A DNA stretch of 64,000 nt. Source: Ovoidimarina sp963698645. GTDB lineage: Bacteria > Pseudomonadota > Alphaproteobacteria > Rhodobacterales > Rhodobacteraceae. Location of the stretch: NCBI GenBank assembly GCA_963698645.1, contig CAVORP010000007.1:1054001-1118000 (forward strand), read 5' to 3'. A program made the translations under genes and the position numbers. The notes under the pieces are model-generated. The model was not told where the DNA came from and ran no database searches. It saw nothing but the letters and a program-made list of their open reading frames with translations. Shown here in pieces: positions 56,152 through 64,000 of this stretch (within the stretch, counting starts at the first letter, position 1; each line of letters begins with the position of its first letter).

Positions 56152-57885
56152 ATGCGGAAGTATCTGCTCTCCGCGAGCGCGGCCATAGCCGTCATCGCGG
56201 GGTCCGGGTCTGCGTTTGCCGATGCGGCAGCAGCCCAGAAATGGATTGATCAGGAATTTCAGCCGTCGACGCTCAGCAAGGAAGAGCAGATGGCGGAGAT
56301 GGAATGGTTCATCAAGGCCGCCGAGCCGTTCGCGGGCATGGAAATCAACGTGTTGTCGGAAGGTATTCCGACCCATGGCTATGAAAGCGAAGTCCTGACC
56401 AAGGCCTTCGAGGAAATCACCGGCATCAAGGTCAACCACCAGATCCTTGGTGAGGGCGAAGTCGTTCAGGCCGTGCAGACGCAGATGCAGACGCAGCGGA
56501 ACCTGTATGACGGCTATGTCAACGACTCGGACCTGATCGGGACGCATTCGCGCCTGCAGCTTGCCTACAACCTGACCGAGCAGATGGGAGGCGACTGGGC
56601 GGCGACGACCTCGCCCACGCTCGATCTTCAAGATTTCATGGGCATCCAGTTCACCACCGGTCCCGATGGCAACCTGTACCAGTTGCCGGACCAGCAGTTC
56701 GCGAACCTGTACTGGTTCCGCAAGGACTGGTTCGATGACGAGGACAACAAGGCGGCGTTCAAGGCGAAGTACGGCTATGACCTGGGTGTTCCGGTCAACT
56801 GGTCGGCCTATGAGGATATCGCCGACTTCTTTTCGAACGACGTGCAGGAAATCGATGGCGTCCGCATCTATGGCCACATGGATTACGGCAAGCGCGCGCC
56901 CGACCTTGGCTGGCGTATGACCGATGCGTGGCTGTCCATGGCCGGGACCGGTTCGCCGGGCGAGCCCAACGGCATTCCGATCGACGAATGGGGCATCCGC
57001 ATGGAAGCCGGTTCGTGCAACCCGGCCGGTGCGTCGGTGACGCGCGGCGGTGCCGCCAACGGCCCGGCCGCGGTCTATGCGATCCGCAAATGGGACGAAT
57101 GGCTGCGGAACTATGCGCCTCCGGGTGCGGCCAGCTATGACTTCTATCAGTCGCTGCCGGCGCTGGCACAGGGCAACGTGGCCCAGCAGATCTTCTGGTA
57201 CACCGCCTTCACCGCCGACATGGTGAAGCCGCAGTCGGAAGGCAACAATACAGTGGATGCCGACGGCAACCCGCTGTGGCGGATGGCGCCGAGCCCGCAT
57301 GGCCCCTATTGGGAAGAAGGCCAGAAAGTTGGCTATCAGGACGTGGGTTCCTGGACCTTCCTCAAGTCGACGCCGTCGGACCGTGCGCAGGCCGCATGGC
57401 TTTACGCGCAGTTCGTGACCTCGAAGACCGTGGACGTGAAGAAATCGCATGTGGGTCTTACGTTCATCCGCAACAGCACTGTGAACCACGAGTCCTTCAC
57501 GGAACGCGCGCCGAAGCTGGGTGGTCTGGTGGAATTCTACCGTTCGCCTGACCGTGTGCGCTGGTCGCCCACCGGCATCAACGTGCCGGACTATCCGAAG
57601 CTTGCCCAGATCTGGTGGCAGCAGATCGGTGACGTGAACTCGGGCGCCTTTACCCCGCAAGAGGCGATGGATCGTCTGGCCGAAGAGATGGACATCACAA
57701 TGGCCCGGATGCAGCAGGCCGACGAGGCGGCTGGCGTTTATGGCGGCTGCGGCCCGCGTCTGAACGCGGAAAAGGATCCGTCGGAATGGCTGGGCAAAGG
57801 TGGCGCCAAGGCGAAACTGGAGAACGAGAAGCCGCAGGGCGAGACCGTCAACTATGACGAGCTGGTCGCGCGCTGGAACCAGTAA
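56152..57885 (+). CDS. ABC transporter substrate-binding protein, probably glycerol (GlpV-like)
   Basis: 577 residues with a signal peptide cut after GSAFA-DA. The large size, the block DLQDFMGIQFTTGPDGNLYQ, GASVTRGGAANGPAAVYAI, and IFWYTAFTADMVKPQSEGN resemble the large binding proteins of GlpSTPQUV-type glycerol transporters of rhizobia. The next gene is the matching ATPase. The ligand is inferred from family resemblance. The frame is intact. Confidence 0.8.
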   Translation: MRKYLLSASAAIAVIAGSGSAFADAAAAQKWIDQEFQPSTLSKEEQMAEMEWFIKAAEPFAGMEINVLSEGIPTHGYESEVLTKAFEEITGIKVNHQILGEGEVVQAVQTQMQTQRNLYDGYVNDSDLIGTHSRLQLAYNLTEQMGGDWAATTSPTLDLQDFMGIQFTTGPDGNLYQLPDQQFANLYWFRKDWFDDEDNKAAFKAKYGYDLGVPVNWSAYEDIADFFSNDVQEIDGVRIYGHMDYGKRAPDLGWRMTDAWLSMAGTGSPGEPNGIPIDEWGIRMEAGSCNPAGASVTRGGAANGPAAVYAIRKWDEWLRNYAPPGAASYDFYQSLPALAQGNVAQQIFWYTAFTADMVKPQSEGNNTVDADGNPLWRMAPSPHGPYWEEGQKVGYQDVGSWTFLKSTPSDRAQAAWLYAQFVTSKTVDVKKSHVGLTFIRNSTVNHESFTERAPKLGGLVEFYRSPDRVRWSPTGINVPDYPKLAQIWWQQIGDVNSGAFTPQEAMDRLAEEMDITMARMQQADEAAGVYGGCGPRLNAEKDPSEWLGKGGAKAKLENEKPQGETVNYDELVARWNQ

Positions 57886-57892
57886 ACCTCCC

Positions 57893-57918
57893 GTCTACCC
57901 CTCTCAGGAGGGGTAGAC
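57893..57918 (+). other. 10-bp hairpin after the binding-protein gene
   Basis: GTCTACCCCT (57893-57902) pairs perfectly with AGGGGTAGAC (57909-57918) eight bases after the stop codon. There is no T run, so it probably stabilises the abundant upstream mRNA segment or partly stops transcription before the ATPase gene. Confidence 0.55.
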
Positions 57919-57978
57919 ACGAGTGGCCGGAGCCTTGTCACAGGGCTTCGGCCATCACTGACTGGGGACAGGGACAAG

Positions 57979-58975
57979 ATGACGGTTGAGTTGAAAGAGG
58001 CCAGCAAGGTCGTCCGGGGCATCACCCATATCAAGCCGACCTCGCTGTTGCTTGAGCCCGGGCATTTCAATGTTCTTCTGGGGCAGACCGGCGCGGGCAA
58101 GACATCATTGATCAAGCTGATGGCCGGGCTCGATCCGCTGGCGTCGGGACAGGTCTTCATGAACGGGCAGGATGTGTCGAAGCTTTCGACGCAGAAGCGC
58201 AATATCAGCCTCGTCCACCAGTTCTTTGTGAATTATCCGCACATGACCGTATTCGAGAACATCGCCTCTCCGCTTCGGGTCGCGGGCATGGCGAAATCGG
58301 AGATTCAGGGCCGCGTGGAAGAGGCCGCCGATATCCTGCAACTGCGTCCGATGCTGGGACGGCGTCCGCAGGAACTGAGCGGCGGGCAACAGCAGCGCTG
58401 TGCCCTTGCCCGCGCGATCGCCAAGGAAAGCCGCGCGGTGTTTCTGGACGAACCGCTGGCGAACCTCGATTACAAGTTGCGCGAAGAGCTTCGCGAGCAG
58501 CTTCCCGAATTGTTTGCCGGACGCGGCGCGGTCGTCGTCTATGCCACGTCCGAGCCGGAGGAAGCGCTGTTCTGGGCGGCAAAACGGCGTTGATGAGTGA
58601 TGGGACGGTCACCCAGTTCGGGACGACCGCCGAAATCTATCGCAAGCCCGACAGCCTGACTGCGGCGCGGGTGTTTTCGGATCCGCCGATCAATGCCGCA
58701 CGCATTCGAAGACCGGGACGCAGGCGAAGCTTGCGACCGGGGTGTCATGGACGATCCGCGGCGAGGCGGCGCCTTCCCGATGGCGATTACACCATGGCGA
58801 TCCGCCCGCATCATGTCAGCCCGCTTTCGGGCGGTGCGGATTAGCTGGCACTGCGCAGGGGGACCGTTCTCGTGACCGAATTGTCGGGTTCGTAGTTCAG
58901 CGCCCATTTCCAGATGGGCGAGGATGGCTGGGTATCCCTGGCCCACGGCGTTCATCCCTACCAGGTGGGGGAATG
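57979..58975 (+). CDS. Glycerol-type ABC transporter ATPase (GlpS-like), broken at 3' end by an assembly join
   Basis: Walker A GQTGAGKTSLIKLM near residue 36, signature ELSGGQQQRCALARAIAKE and Walker B AVFLDEPLANLD near residue 155 mark a MalK-like ATPase. The C-terminal TOBE-type part lies in other frames after ~58590 (VTQFGTTAEIYRKPDSLTAA, MAIRPHHVSPLSGG, GEDGWVSLAHGVHPYQVGE). There is also an in-frame TAG near 58892 in a position where Glu would be expected. The coding sequence stops abruptly at about 58972, where unrelated reverse-strand sequence starts. Confidence 0.8.
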
Positions 58976-58982
58976 CATCCGC
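58970..58982. other. Abrupt junction between alphaproteobacterial and planctomycete-like sequence
   Basis: Left of here the plus strand encodes the end of the transporter ATPase (GVHPYQVGE). Right of here the minus strand encodes a small lipoprotein whose C-terminus is cut at FADA. Neither gene finishes. No repeat, tRNA or integrase site marks the border. Confidence 0.75.
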
Positions 58983-59185
58983 GAACTTCGCCGTTTGCTC
59001 GCGCAGCTCCGCTTTCTGTTCTTCGGTGATCGGGACGTCGTGCGGGTCATCGTCATCCTGCCCTTCCCCGACAGATGCACCACCGCCGCTTGTCGCCTGC
59101 TCTTCGGTCTTACCGCAGCCAGTAATGCGCCCATGAAACCAACACAGAAAACGAACAGCACAGCAAGAGAAAATCGCGTCGTCAT
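58976..59185 (-). CDS. Small lipoprotein, 3' end cut off (planctomycete-like; one frameshift)
   Basis: About 70 residues visible. It begins MTTRFSLAVLFVFCVGFMGA with a lipobox-like GCGK, then TEEQATSGGGASVGE, a run of Asp, and DVPITEEQKAELREQTAKF. One indel near 59115 changes frame inside the signal peptide end. The C-terminus is lost at the junction near 58975. Small lipoproteins of this composition occur in Pirellula-like planctomycetes as far as I recall. Function unknown. Confidence 0.55.
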
Positions 59186-59287
59186 AGAACTGCTCCTTGT
59201 GAAACGGAAATGGCAGAACACGATCGAGTTTGCGCGAATGGACGGGAATCTCTCGCGAGAATCTCAACGCGCGTGGACCGAGGACGG

Positions 59288-59800
59288 TTAGGTCACGATA
59301 CGGGAGAGCGCGCAAATCGAATCACGCCAAAAGTACGCCGGATCGCTCTTGCGCGCACGGTCACACAGAGGTGCGCAGGAAACAGGCGGCTCAGACTTCA
59401 CGGCCACCTGCATGGGCGCAGCATCGAACAGTGGGGAAGTAGATATTGACGGCGGTTCGCAACACTTCACCGAGTTCGCCAGAGTCGCCGGACAACTCAG
59501 CACATCCCGCCCCATTGCCAAAGGCACCAGTTCTGGAATCCCTGGAGACTCACTATCGCTCGAGTTCGACACTGGCTCCGGGATCGTGAAATCGACGCCC
59601 AGCAAATGGATGTGCAAATGCCACGCAGGGCCCTCGCCAATCTCGCCGTTGCTGGAATCGTCGTGAGAACCATGATGCCGTTTGCCGTCGTGCACATGGC
59701 CGTCCCCCTCCGCGAACTCATGCCGATGGTGACTTCCATTGCCCCCTCCAATGAGGTGAGCATGCCGGGTGCCAGGAGGCGCAACCGTAACCGCTCAGCA
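59288..59800 (-). CDS. His-rich hypothetical protein (planctomycete-like), start unclear
   Basis: About 170 open codons without an obvious start. The first part is rich in His and Asp (GGGNGSHHRHEFAEGDGHV, DGKRHHGSHDD, PAWHLHIHLLGVDFTIP), and the C-terminus ends SCAPLCDRARKSDP and then a short tail. A hydrophobic stretch upstream in another frame (LTALLQAAILLSGYGC) could be its leader after a frame break near 59800. I recall similar His-rich proteins in planctomycetes. The His clusters suggest metal binding; function unknown. Confidence 0.5.
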
Positions 59801-59899
59801 GGATTGCTGCCTGCAATAAGGCCGTCAGACTTCCGCACGATCGAACTGCCATCGATTGCTCACTGTGCCGGACTTCCCCAACCAGCTCCACTATGATAG

Positions 59900-60490
59900 G
59901 CACAGGCCGGCTCTTGGTAAAGCCTTACATTCTCGCGTCTGGTATCGGCTGGGCAAGCGGCGAGACTTGAATCGGACGCTATGCCGGTGTGTACGGTGTT
60001 CTAAGCGGGAACAGCGGTTGGCTTCTGCGAATCACTTGATGCGAGAATGGTTCGATCAACCCTTTGGCACCCACGCAGTGGCGTTCGAGGCGAACTCCCT
60101 GTCGGTAAGGTAAGTCCCATTCTGCCATCTCGTCAATCAAAGTGCCATCAACCCGTGGGAGCCGAGGTTTTTGACGCAGCCGCATACCCCGCTACGGAGC
60201 TAGTCTGTCATTCACATGAATCGACGCACCTTGGGTCCTGGTTCTGCATCTGGATTCGCCACGCGAATGACGAAATTCCGGGCGGAGCAAGGCGCAGTAA
60301 TGCCGAGCGACAGGGGACATCGCCCGTTGCAGTTGAAGGCGTTCTTCGACCCTCGAGTCGCAGTGATACGGGACCAGGGAAACGAAAAACTCGATACAGA
60401 AGCTGATCGAGAATGCCTGGGTACGCAACCAACGCCAAAGAACTTATGGAAAACCTGGAAAGCGGCCGGCCAAGATAGAATTCGCCGCAA
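59900..60490. other. Stretch without a convincing gene
   Basis: I see short open frames only. An open frame at 60216-60494 (MNRRTLGPGSASGFATRM at its start) has no recognisable similarity and unusual composition. It may be the degraded N-terminus of the integrase that follows, but I cannot show it. Confidence 0.4.
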
Positions 60491-60494
60491 GTGA

Positions 60495-60892
60495 TTGCCG
60501 GAGAAGAAATTGCGGCGTAAGAACGAGGAGTGGCCCGAGGAGAATCGGGCACAGAAAACCTATACACGATATCGGGATTGTATTCAGTCCTTCGTCAGCG
60601 AGTACGGAAGGATGGACGTGGGCGACTTGAACCCGGTGCATGTGACCAAATGGCTGGCGACCCACAAGGGCTGGAATTCGACGACCAAGCGGAATGCCAT
60701 TACGGCCTTGCAACGGGCGTTCAAGTGGGCCGTCAAGAACCGCGGTCTGCCTCGCAATCCCATCCGCGGCATGGAGAAACCGGAGGCGAAACGTCGGACA
60801 ACCACGGTCACGGCGGACGAGTTCGACGCCCTCCTGAAGCGCGTTCAGGACGTGCCATTCCGCGATCTCCTGATCGTCTCCTACGACTCGGG
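60495..60892 (+). pseudogene. Tyrosine recombinase (integrase) fragment
   Basis: About 132 residues. It contains the core-binding (SAM-like) domain of a phage-type integrase: TYTRYRDCIQSFVSEYGRM, LNPVHVTKWLATHKGWN, ITALQRAFKWAVKNRGLPRN, and the start of the catalytic domain, TADEFDALLKRVQDVPFRDL. It stops at VSYDSG, where family members continue CRPxE with the first catalytic Arg, and goes straight into a hydrolase. The catalytic R-H-R-Y residues are all missing, so it cannot be active. The N-terminus resembles integrases frequent in planctomycete genomes. Confidence 0.7.
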
Positions 60893-61505
60893 CAGCTACG
60901 TCCGCCGCAAGATCACCCATGCCGCCGAGCCCGGCGATCGCGTGCCCGCGTACCTCGTGATTCCCAAACAGATCGAGGGGCGTGCCCCCGCGATGTTGTG
61001 CCTCCACCCGACCAGCCCGCTGGGCAACGCCCAGATCCGCGGGCTCGATGGCCGGCCGAGCGGCTTCTACGCTCACGAGTTGGCCGAACGGGGCTTCGTC
61101 TGCTTGCCGCCCGACTACCCCAGTTTCGGCGATTACGAGTACGATTTCCGCGTCGCCGGGAGCCCTTATGCGAGCGGATCGATGAAAGGCATGTGGAACC
61201 ACATCCGGGCTGTCGATCTGCTGGAAGCCATGCCCGTGGTGCACCCGGACCGCATCGGCTGCATTGGGCATTCGCTGGGCGGACACAACGCCCTGTTCGT
61301 GGCGGCCGATCATCTCACGACCAAGTATCCCGACGCGGAACATGACTTCCCCGACAAGATCCGCGAAAAGGTCTACCGGTGGCTGGAGCGGCTTTGCGTC
61401 ACGGCCCCCCGATTGCCGTTGCCTGTTCCGACCACAGGGAGAAGTCCTCGAACCGGCGGGCAGCTTGATTCGAAGAATGGAAACCGAAGTCCAACACGTG
61501 AATGA
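60893..61505 (+). pseudogene. Dienelactone-hydrolase-like enzyme, N-terminus replaced and middle missing
   Basis: In frame with the integrase fragment, residues read SYVRRKITHAAEPGDRVPAY, ELAERGFVCLPPDYPSFGDY, and the nucleophile motif GCIGHSLGGHNALFVAA (near 61255-61308). Then, without the usual ~120 residues carrying the catalytic Asp, it jumps to KYPDAEHDFPDKIREKVY, the typical C-terminal block with the catalytic His. The last ~35 codons to 61505 match nothing. This looks like three pieces of related genes joined, in line with mosaic assembly. Confidence 0.65.
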
Positions 61506-61781
61506 AAGTGCGAATCGCACCGCGGGTGGTTCATGTTACGCCACCGCCAGGTATACTGAAAGTCTCAAACTGTAAGTCGCACGTGTCACTAGCCGGTAAA
61601 GCCCCGAAAAAAGGGGATCATGGCGAGAGGTGCGCGTCGAATCCGGAGGCGACCGAGCTATCTGTGATTTCTGCGGGGCTTTTCTGGCGTGAATGCCCTC
61701 TGCATGACGTCGGCAGCTTGCACTTTGAGTGAAGGTCTGCGTTGTTCCCCTGTCTCTGTCTCCCACAGCCGAGAAGAAACC
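61506..61781. other. Gap without a recognised gene
   Basis: No open frame with recognisable content lies between the hydrolase piece and the DUF1080 gene. Ribosome-site-like GAGAAGAAAC lies just before the ATG at 61782. Confidence 0.5.
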
Positions 61782-62480
61782 ATGAAACAATCATTACCCA
61801 CCCTGTTCGCTCTGATGTTCGCCGGCATGGCCACGGCTGCGCTGGCTGCGGACAACCAATTGACCGACCAGGAGAAGAAGGACGGCTGGATGCTGCTGTT
61901 CAACGGCAAGGACTACAACGGCTGGCAATGCAACAACGGCAAGCAGGTCGCGTCTGACGTGGTCGACGGACTGCATGCAGCCCTACAAGTCGGGCGGGTA
62001 CATCGTGATCCACGAAAGAACAGTTCGGCGACTTCATCCTCAAGTGCGACGTCAAGATGCCCGAACGCTGCAACTCGGGCATCTTCTTTCGCGTCGAGGA
62101 TCCGAAGAACCCGGTCCATACGGGCTTCGAGATTCAAGTTTCCACGCGGCGAAGGGACGAGCTGCCACGACTTCGGCGCGATCTACGACTTGGTGCCGCT
62201 GAAGAAGAACGCCACGAAAGGGCCCGGCGTCTGGAACTCGGTCGAGATCAAGTGCCAAGGCCCGATCGTTTCGGTCAAGCTCAACGGCGAGTTGGTCTGC
62301 GAAATGGATGCCGACGAGTTCGACGAACCGGGCGAACGGGCCATCGACGGCGACCACAAGTACAAACTCGACGGTGAAAAGCGAGCCGTCAAGGACTTCG
62401 CCCGCAAGGGATATCTCGGCTTCCAGGATCACGGCCATCCGGTCTGGTACAAGAACGTGAAGCTCCTGCCGCTCAATTGA
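61782..62480 (+). CDS. DUF1080 (3-keto-disaccharide hydrolase fold) exported protein (two frameshifts)
   Basis: About 232 residues. The signal peptide (MKQSLPTLFALMFAGMATA to ALAAD) is followed by GWMLLFNGKDYNGWQCNNGK, which is the DUF1080 hallmark. After an indel near 61975 the middle (KSGGYIVIHE, DVKMPERCNSGIFFRVEDP) is in other frames, and after ~62155 GTSCHDFGAIYDLVPLK, GVWNSVEIKCQGPIVSVKLN and GYLGFQDHGHPVWYKNVKL complete a concanavalin-like fold. The family is expanded in planctomycetes and acts on periplasmic sugars; some members are hydrolases of 3-keto-glycosides. Confidence 0.75.
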   Translation: MKQSLPTLFALMFAGMATAALAADNQLTDQEKKDGWMLLFNGKDYNGWQCNNGKQVASDVVDGLHAALQVGRVHRDPRKNSSATSSSSATSRCPNAATRASSFASRIRRTRSIRASRFKFPRGEGTSCHDFGAIYDLVPLKKNATKGPGVWNSVEIKCQGPIVSVKLNGELVCEMDADEFDEPGERAIDGDHKYKLDGEKRAVKDFARKGYLGFQDHGHPVWYKNVKLLPLN

Positions 62481-62499
62481 GAGTGAGCCGAAGACCCGA

Positions 62500-62830
62500 A
62501 CAACCTGCCGACCGAAGTCAACCACGCGTTGCCAGACAAGGTACTGATTGGAAAAGCAGAGTGCCAGGAGGCAGCCGTCGGGGTCGAACGCGGCTCCCGG
62601 CTTCAGCGTGCTGCCCGTGGGCATCGACCGGCGAGTCGTTCCCGACGCCGTCTCCACGATCACAGCTTTTCCGGGTTGAGGCGACCACCATGTAACGCCC
62701 GTTGCCGCGCAACACGGGCGGTTCACTGCCAGTGACATTCTCGATACGGTAGAGCAGTTGGGTGGCGGGCAAGTCCCATACATGGAGCACGCCGTCGACG
62801 ATGGCGGCGGCGTGGGAAGGACGAGACCGT
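62500..62830 (-). pseudogene. WD40-type propeller fragment, reverse strand
   Basis: On the minus strand two frames read LHVWDLPATQLLYRIENVTG, VLRGNGRYMVVAST and, after a shift, VIVETASGTTRRSMP, GAAFDPDGCLLALCFSNQ. These are consecutive WD40-like blades. Neither a start nor an end is visible, and both sides meet unrelated plus-strand genes, so it is an isolated fragment. Confidence 0.55.
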
Positions 62831-62849
62831 CACCTCATTCTCCCACACC

Positions 62850-64000
62850 GGACAAAATGGAAGATCAAGTTCCAGGTTTCACCACCGACGGAAAGTTGCT
62901 GGTCGTCTTGACTTGCCAGGGCCGCCCACTGGCCGCTGGTGCGTTCGGCGCCACTTGGCTGAAAGGCCCCTCGGGCAAGACCGAAGGAAGTGGATTCTTA
63001 AGTTTCCTACGTCGGCTGGGATTCTGCCACCGCCCGGAACGTCTTCATGCGCCGTTCGGTCGACAACGGGGCCATGTGGGGCGAGCAGGTGCAGATCTCC
63101 GAGCCCGGCTGGTACTGCAACAACGCCGACCGCGCCTTGTTGCCGGAGGTCTGTATCGGCTACACGCAGTTGTGGACAGATCTGCCTGGCGGCCGTCACG
63201 ACAACGTCCGCACGATGCGAGCCGTCACCATGAGGGCGGACGGTTCCGGCCGGCAATTCGTGGCGAGAGAACTCGCCAGTGATCCGAACGCCTGGACCCA
63301 GTTTGCCGGATGGTCGCCCGATGGACGGCAGGCAATCATCTACCGTGGCTGGCAAGATCCGGAAAACGCCAGTGGGAAGAAGAGAACAAGCAGTTCCGCA
63401 TGCTGCCCGGCACATGGCTGCTCGATTCGTGTCTCGTCGATCTGTGACGGGCAAGGTCGCCAACGTAATGGCGGTGGAGCGGGTTAGCCATTACAACTCG
63501 GGGCTGTTCTTTATGCCGGACGGTCGCGGCCTGGGCTTGACCGCTTTGATCAATGGCATCTCGAAGCCGTTCGTGATGGATCTGGACGGACAAAACAAAC
63601 AAGACGTGTCGGGAAAGGACGCTGCCTTCGCCTACGGATACGCCGCCTCGCCGGACGGACGCTCCATCAGCTACCAGGAAGACTACCGCTTATGCATTTC
63701 CAGCGCCGACGGCTCGAACGAAAGGCACGTTGACACCGGCAATCCCTTCAACTTCGGACCGGCGTGGTCGCCCGACGGCACGTGGATATTGTTTCTGAGC
63801 GGCCGACACCATGACTGTCATCCAACCATTGTCCGCGCTGACGGCAGCGACATGAGAAGGTTAGCGGACCGAGACGGCTACGCCGGCTCCATCGAGTTCC
63901 TTGACGTCTATGATTTCCATGAGGGGAGCAGCGACGTGCCGGTTGGGGCCGCCGATGGGACGGCCGTTTTCTACACGGCCAAGGTGGACTCGAAGATCGA
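62850..64000 (+). CDS. TolB/PD40-type beta-propeller protein, partial and frameshifted
   Basis: It runs off the right edge. Recognisable blades are QFAGWSPDGRQAIIYRGWQD (about 63297-63360), SGLFFMPDGRGLGLTAL, YAASPDGRSISYQED, FGPAWSPDGTWILFLSGRH and IVRADGSDMRRLADRDGY. The xSPDGxxI/W pattern is typical of PD40 repeats. Two frame changes (near 63390 and before 63040) are needed. The first ~170 bases are doubtful. Periplasmic or secreted propeller proteins of this kind are numerous in planctomycetes. Confidence 0.6.

Noticed and set aside
58970..64000. Genomic island acquired by the alphaproteobacterium
   Set aside because: No attachment site, flanking repeat or intact integrase at the border, and genes on both sides of the point are cut. 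A chimera is simpler.

Overview
The first ~58.97 kb is a GC-rich alphaproteobacterial chromosome segment of Rhodobacterales (Rhodobacteraceae/Paracoccaceae) type. This is inferred from gene orders such as glnD-murJ near trpS, lpoA-like/rsmI/yraN/gshB and hisS-hisZ-hisG, from an RpoHII-like sigma factor under a TGATCC...TAAC promoter, from a glycerol-type ABC transporter, and from a repeat I recall as common in Rhodobacteraceae. The last ~5 kb (58.97-64.0 kb) is unlike it in codon use and gene content. It holds pieces of planctomycete-like genes: a His-rich protein, a tyrosine integrase, a dienelactone-type hydrolase, a DUF1080 protein, and WD40/PD40 propellers. The change happens inside an ABC ATPase gene, so I read the end of the window as a chimeric assembly join rather than a natural locus.

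Layout. 0-9 kb: aminotransferase, VOC protein, trpS, a protease-dead rhomboid, murJ, glnD, lpoA-like gene. 8.8-19.6 kb: rsmI, yraN, gshB, an esterase, yifB/comM, a GST carrying a TRASH-like metal motif, a histidine phosphatase, rpoH, chaN-like gene, coaBC, dut, and a membrane-anchored moeB. 19.7-26.9 kb: amino-acid ABC transporter genes, an M3 peptidase, an SH3 protein, a 2-hydroxyacid dehydrogenase, htpX and a PAS protein. 27-31.7 kb: a dimethylglycine/sarcosine-dehydrogenase-like enzyme, a Hint-fold protein and an FAD oxidoreductase. 31.7-41.2 kb: one long minus-strand operon, xdhA-xdhB-xdhC followed by an ATPase, two permeases and a BMP-type binding protein, apparently purine/nucleoside uptake plus xanthine oxidation. 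41.4-43.1 kb: arsR with three SRPBCC genes. 43.2-51.4 kb: dnaE, AbrB-type membrane protein, slyX, hisS-hisZ-hisG. 51.4-55.9 kb: nucleoside salvage operon cdd-deoA-deoB-add-upp. 56.1-58.97 kb: glycerol-type ABC binding protein and the ATPase cut by the join.

About 23 genes, including essential ones (trpS, coaBC), carry 1-nt frameshifts, many beside homopolymers. Others such as glnD and dnaE are intact over 3 kb. The sequence therefore looks like a long-read or incompletely polished assembly, and I annotate the broken genes as single genes with errors rather than as pseudogenes.

Most notable observations: the chimeric join; a Rhodobacteraceae-type hairpin repeat lying inside the xdhB reading frame; a likely leaderless, self-operated arsR promoter; an RpoE-type promoter in front of rpoH; and a GST with a C-terminal C-x20-C-x3-C metal motif. 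No rRNA, tRNA, CRISPR array or complete insertion sequence was seen.
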